This document shows positions 7,208 through 9,178 of a stretch of 9,178 bases of DNA, piece after piece; the stretch's first letter is position 1, and each line of letters begins with the position of its first letter. This DNA is from Dysgonomonas sp. (GTDB lineage: Bacteria > Bacteroidota > Bacteroidia > Bacteroidales > Dysgonomonadaceae). Location: NCBI GenBank assembly GCA_003523545.1, contig DQAM01000474.1, positions 1 to 9,178 of the forward strand. The letters run 5' to 3'. The notes under the pieces are model-generated. The model worked only from the letters and a program-made list of their open reading frames with translations. It had not been told where the DNA came from and did not search any database. Position numbers and translations under genes: made by a program.

Positions 7208-8075
7208 TTTCTTCAGCCGAAATATAACCATGAGATATACAGTAGAATATGAGACCCGATACAGTTTTTATACCTAATTTGGCAGTAATATTTTTTCGGT
7301 GTGATAGTACAGTATTGAGACTAATATTTAACTTATCTGCAATTTCTTTGTTCATAAATCCTAATGCGACCAGTTTTAACACTTCCAATTCCCGGGGAGA
7401 AATAGATTGCACTTCCTCGTGTATATTGGAATGATTAGAGGTTATCATATTTTTCCAGTCATCTATCCCGGCATCGGCTAACTCTTGTATTTTAGGACGT
7501 AATATTCTGTCGCGTATCCTGTTATGTTTGCTCAGGTCGCTAATCATGCTGTCAATAGTAAAAATAACCGCATAGCATAGATTTTCGTTAAAATTGCCCG
7601 AGATGTGTTTGATAAGAATGTTTTTTAAATCATGTAAAAGAGCTAAAGATGCATCATCGTCCAATAATCCTTTGTTTATCCTGTCCGATAATTCTTTCTT
7701 AAACTTATCGAACAATTTACGTATCAATCCCAGTTGTTTATTGGCAGGATCACTTATAGCAATAAAAGCATTGAGGTGTTTTTCTATATTAGGTATCTGA
7801 TAATGAATGTAATATGAATCGGTCTGACTCAGATAATTACTTACCAATTCTATATCGAATTGCTGTAGTTTCTTTTCCGGAAAAAAATCTTCTTCCAGAT
7901 AAGTATTAAGTATAGACAGGAAAAAATCGGTATTAACACCCGCATCACGGCAAATTACCGATACAGATTTATCACCAAGCCCGAGTTTAATACCAAAACG
8001 ATTGATGACAGGTATCAGGATGGAGTGTTCGCTTATTACGTCAGATAATATCGAAGTTGCTGTAAGAAAAGCCAT
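7197..8075 (-). CDS. LuxR-type regulator with degenerate RIC (ScdA/YtfE)-like N-terminal region
   Basis: A 292-aa transcription factor. Residues 226-271 form a LuxR/GerE helix-turn-helix, from SPRELEVLKLVALGF through NKEIADKLNISLNTVLSHR to KLGIKT. The N-terminal part is not a response-regulator receiver. By eye, residues 8-60 follow the ScdA_N domain of di-iron Fe-S repair proteins (S. aureus ScdA: [20 protein letters not shown] against SDVISEHSILIPVINRFGIK), and about 78-195 follow its hemerythrin-like four-helix part, for example SYYIHYQIPNIEKHL. Most metal-site residues are changed: the CCGG of ScdA becomes LGLGD, and of the His positions mainly H91 and perhaps H184 remain. So this looks like a RIC scaffold turned into a sensor or dimerisation module; the ligand is unknown. 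AAGGTG lies 8 bases before the ATG as a weak ribosome site. It is divergent from the HAD gene. The regulator call is firm, the RIC relationship moderate. Confidence 0.88.
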   Translation of the reverse strand: MAFLTATSILSDVISEHSILIPVINRFGIKLGLGDKSVSVICRDAGVNTDFFLSILNTYLEEDFFPEKKLQQFDIELVSNYLSQTDSYYIHYQIPNIEKHLNAFIAISDPANKQLGLIRKLFDKFKKELSDRINKGLLDDDASLALLHDLKNILIKHISGNFNENLCYAVIFTIDSMISDLSKHNRIRDRILRPKIQELADAGIDDWKNMITSNHSNIHEEVQSISPRELEVLKLVALGFMNKEIADKLNISLNTVLSHRKNITAKLGIKTVSGLIFYCISHGYISAEEIEI

Positions 8076-8107
8076 AAATATTTCACCTTATTATATCTAC
8101 CAATCTT

Positions 8108-8139
8108 CAAATTTATAAAATTATTGTTACAGAAAACAA
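8108..8139 (-). promoter_or_regulatory. Promoter of the LuxR-type gene
   Basis: On the minus strand TTG (8139-8137) is followed after 21 bases by TAAATTTG (8115-8108), an exact TAnnTTTG. The leader would be about 25 bases. The upstream element overlaps one arm of the dyad at 8123-8143, which would suit autoregulation. Confidence 0.52.
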
Positions 8140-8143
8140 CAAT
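8123..8143. repeat. Dyad ATTGTT-N9-AACAAT in the divergent promoter region; candidate operator
   Basis: Perfect 6-bp arms at 8123-8128 and 8138-8143 are separated by 9 bases, giving a 21-bp symmetric site centred on 8133. It lies between the -7 and -33 elements of the LuxR-type promoter and just upstream of the putative -33 of the HAD promoter. The spacing suits a dimeric helix-turn-helix protein, possibly the adjacent regulator. In AT-rich DNA a dyad this short can arise by chance. Confidence 0.35.
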
Positions 8144-8145
8144 GG

Positions 8146-8177
8146 TTTGTCTTATCCGCTTTTGTTAAGTAATTTTA
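8146..8177 (+). promoter_or_regulatory. Candidate promoter of the HAD phosphatase gene
   Basis: TTTG (8146-8149) is followed after 20 bases by TAATTTTA (8170-8177), which matches TAnnTTTG except for the last base. Transcription would start near 8184 with a leader of about 24 bases. The -7 box is part of the first copy of the 11-bp direct repeat. Confidence 0.4.
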
Positions 8178-8206
8178 CCTCCCGATTCTCATTTATAATT
8201 TTACCT
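8170..8206 (+). repeat. 11-bp direct repeat TAATTTTACCT upstream of the HAD gene
   Basis: Two perfect copies lie at 8170-8180 and 8196-8206, with a period of 26 bases. The second ends one base before the ATG at 8208. The first overlaps the candidate -7 box. The second lies in the untranslated leader where a ribosome would bind, so protein binding there could affect translation as well as transcription. Confidence 0.5.
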
Positions 8207-8207
8207 G

Positions 8208-8846
8208 ATGAAACCGGATAGCTTGATTTTCGATATGGACGGTACCCTGTGGGATGCCGTAGACACCTATGCATATAGTTGGACACAAGTGCTCAAAGAT
8301 AATGGCATAAACAAGATACTGACCAGAGAAGAACTCGAAAGTTACATGGGAATGGAAATGAAACAGATATTCGATAAAGTTATTCCCGATGCTTCTGCCG
8401 AGACTGTTGAAAAACTATATAACGATGTTATAAAAAAAGAGCATGAAGTTATTTCCGAAATGGGTGGAAAGATATATCCGGGTGTTCTCGAGGGACTAGA
8501 GGAATTATCAGGACGTTATAAACTATTCATGCTGAGCAATTGTCAGGAAGGCGGAATTAAAGATTTCATGAATTATACGGAAACAAAGTATTTGTTCACC
8601 GATTACATGGAGTACGGGATGAACTTCCAGCCGAAACACATTAATCTGAAAATTCTTATCGACAGGCATAACCTCAAAAATCCTATGTACGTAGGCGATA
8701 CCGATTCGGACAGAAAACAATGTGAACTGGTACATGTCCCTTTTGTTTTTATTTCGTGGGGATTCGGCAATACAGAAAAATATGCACTCCGTTTTGATAA
8801 AATGCAAGAGCTGACGGACTACTTCATGCACTTGGATAAAGAATAA
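8208..8846 (+). CDS. HAD-superfamily hydrolase, phosphoglycolate-phosphatase-like (subfamily IA)
   Basis: A 212-aa soluble phosphatase of the haloacid dehalogenase superfamily. Motif I is DMDGT (9-13), with Asp9 as nucleophile and Asp11 as acid/base. Motif II is Ser110 in FMLSNCQ, motif III a Lys at 143 or 148, and motif IV GDTDSD (163-168) for Mg2+ binding. An alpha-helical cap lies between motif I and about residue 85, as in subfamily IA enzymes such as phosphoglycolate phosphatase and beta-phosphoglucomutase. The sequence does not fix the substrate; small phosphorylated metabolites are usual. It is divergent from the LuxR-type regulator and lies 10 bases upstream of a sodium:solute symporter, with which it probably forms a transcript. 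The start is well placed because the catalytic Asp lies at residue 9 in a short first beta strand. Confidence 0.93.
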   Translation: MKPDSLIFDMDGTLWDAVDTYAYSWTQVLKDNGINKILTREELESYMGMEMKQIFDKVIPDASAETVEKLYNDVIKKEHEVISEMGGKIYPGVLEGLEELSGRYKLFMLSNCQEGGIKDFMNYTETKYLFTDYMEYGMNFQPKHINLKILIDRHNLKNPMYVGDTDSDRKQCELVHVPFVFISWGFGNTEKYALRFDKMQELTDYFMHLDKE

Positions 8847-8856
8847 GAAAACATAG

Positions 8857-9178
8857 ATGGGAATAACCGTACTTATCATTTTTCTGGCATATTTCGGAGT
8901 TTTGTATCTGATATCGCATATAGTCAGCCGTAAAAGTTCGGACAACGATGCCTTTTTCCGCGCTAACCGTAAATCTCCCTGGTACGTCGTTGCTATCGGG
9001 ATGATAGGAACGTCTATATCCGGAGTTACCTTTGTTTCCGTACCCGGCATGGTCGAAAGATTCGACATGACCTACATGCAGATGGTTTTCGGCTTTTTCT
9101 TCGGATATATTATAGTGGCTTATGTGTTGCTTCCCGTCTATTACAAACTTAACCTGACATCCATTTATACATATCTCG
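8857..9178 (+). CDS. Sodium:solute symporter (SSS family), 3' partial
   Basis: The first 107 residues of an inner-membrane secondary transporter; the frame runs off the window end. Three hydrophobic segments are visible at about 2-23, 43-65 and 74-95. The stretch [19 protein letters not shown], then [14 protein letters not shown] (51-64), is typical of the SSS family (PutP/SGLT fold), whose members have 13 or so membrane helices and around 450-600 residues. The substrate (sugar, sialic acid, amino acid, proline and others) cannot be told from this part. ATG 8857 starts directly at the first membrane helix and lies 10 bases after the HAD stop codon, so the two genes are probably co-transcribed. 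No Shine-Dalgarno sequence is visible. Confidence 0.88.
   Translation, partial: MGITVLIIFLAYFGVLYLISHIVSRKSSDNDAFFRANRKSPWYVVAIGMIGTSISGVTFVSVPGMVERFDMTYMQMVFGFFFGYIIVAYVLLPVYYKLNLTSIYTYL

Noticed and set aside
8523..9068. 181-aa minus-strand frame across the HAD and symporter genes
   Set aside because: Both plus-strand products have clear family motifs in this stretch; the antisense product has none.
1..9178. Insertion sequence, prophage, CRISPR array, tRNA or rRNA
   Set aside because: No transposase, integrase, regularly spaced repeats or cloverleaf-like sequence was found. The paired repeats seen are short and local.

Overview
The window looks chromosomal and comes from a member of the Bacteroidota, most likely order Bacteroidales. 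The base composition is AT-rich. Start codons mostly lack Shine-Dalgarno sequences. Several upstream regions carry the phylum-specific -7 promoter box TAnnTTTG, some with TTTG or TTG about 18-21 bases further up. The ClpB and Der sequences also look like those of this phylum. A Dysgonomonas-like genus is a guess that I cannot verify here.

Layout. Bases 1-2303 hold most of clpB, the protein disaggregase, cut at its 5' end by the window edge. It converges on an unlisted 44-codon gene (2358-2492, minus) that encodes an acidic, proline-rich peptide. The two share a bidirectional terminator. Divergent from the small gene is a 136-aa protein of unknown function (2614-3024). Next come an intergenic region with short repeats, a second very small gene for a 57-aa Ser/Lys-rich disordered protein (3292-3465) and a strong terminator. 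A membrane-anchored UbiB/ABC1 atypical kinase (3627-5276) and the ribosome-assembly GTPase der (5371-6684) follow, each with its own promoter box; der ends in a strong hairpin terminator. On the minus strand lie a second member of the unknown-function family (6755-7126) and, upstream of it, a LuxR-type regulator (7197-8075). The regulator's N-terminal part resembles the RIC (ScdA/YtfE) iron-sulfur repair fold, with most expected metal ligands missing. A 132-bp divergent promoter region holding a dyad and an 11-bp direct repeat separates it from a HAD phosphatase (8208-8846) and a closely following sodium:solute symporter (8857 to the window end, partial).

How the genes fit together. clpB, the UbiB-like kinase and der are core genes for protein quality control, quinone or membrane-lipid metabolism and 50S assembly. 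Between them sit short lineage-specific genes with their own promoters and terminators. There is no sign of an insertion sequence, prophage, CRISPR array or tRNA. The least explained parts are the two tiny disordered proteins, the two paralogs of unknown function, and the RIC-like regulator with its divergent intergenic region.
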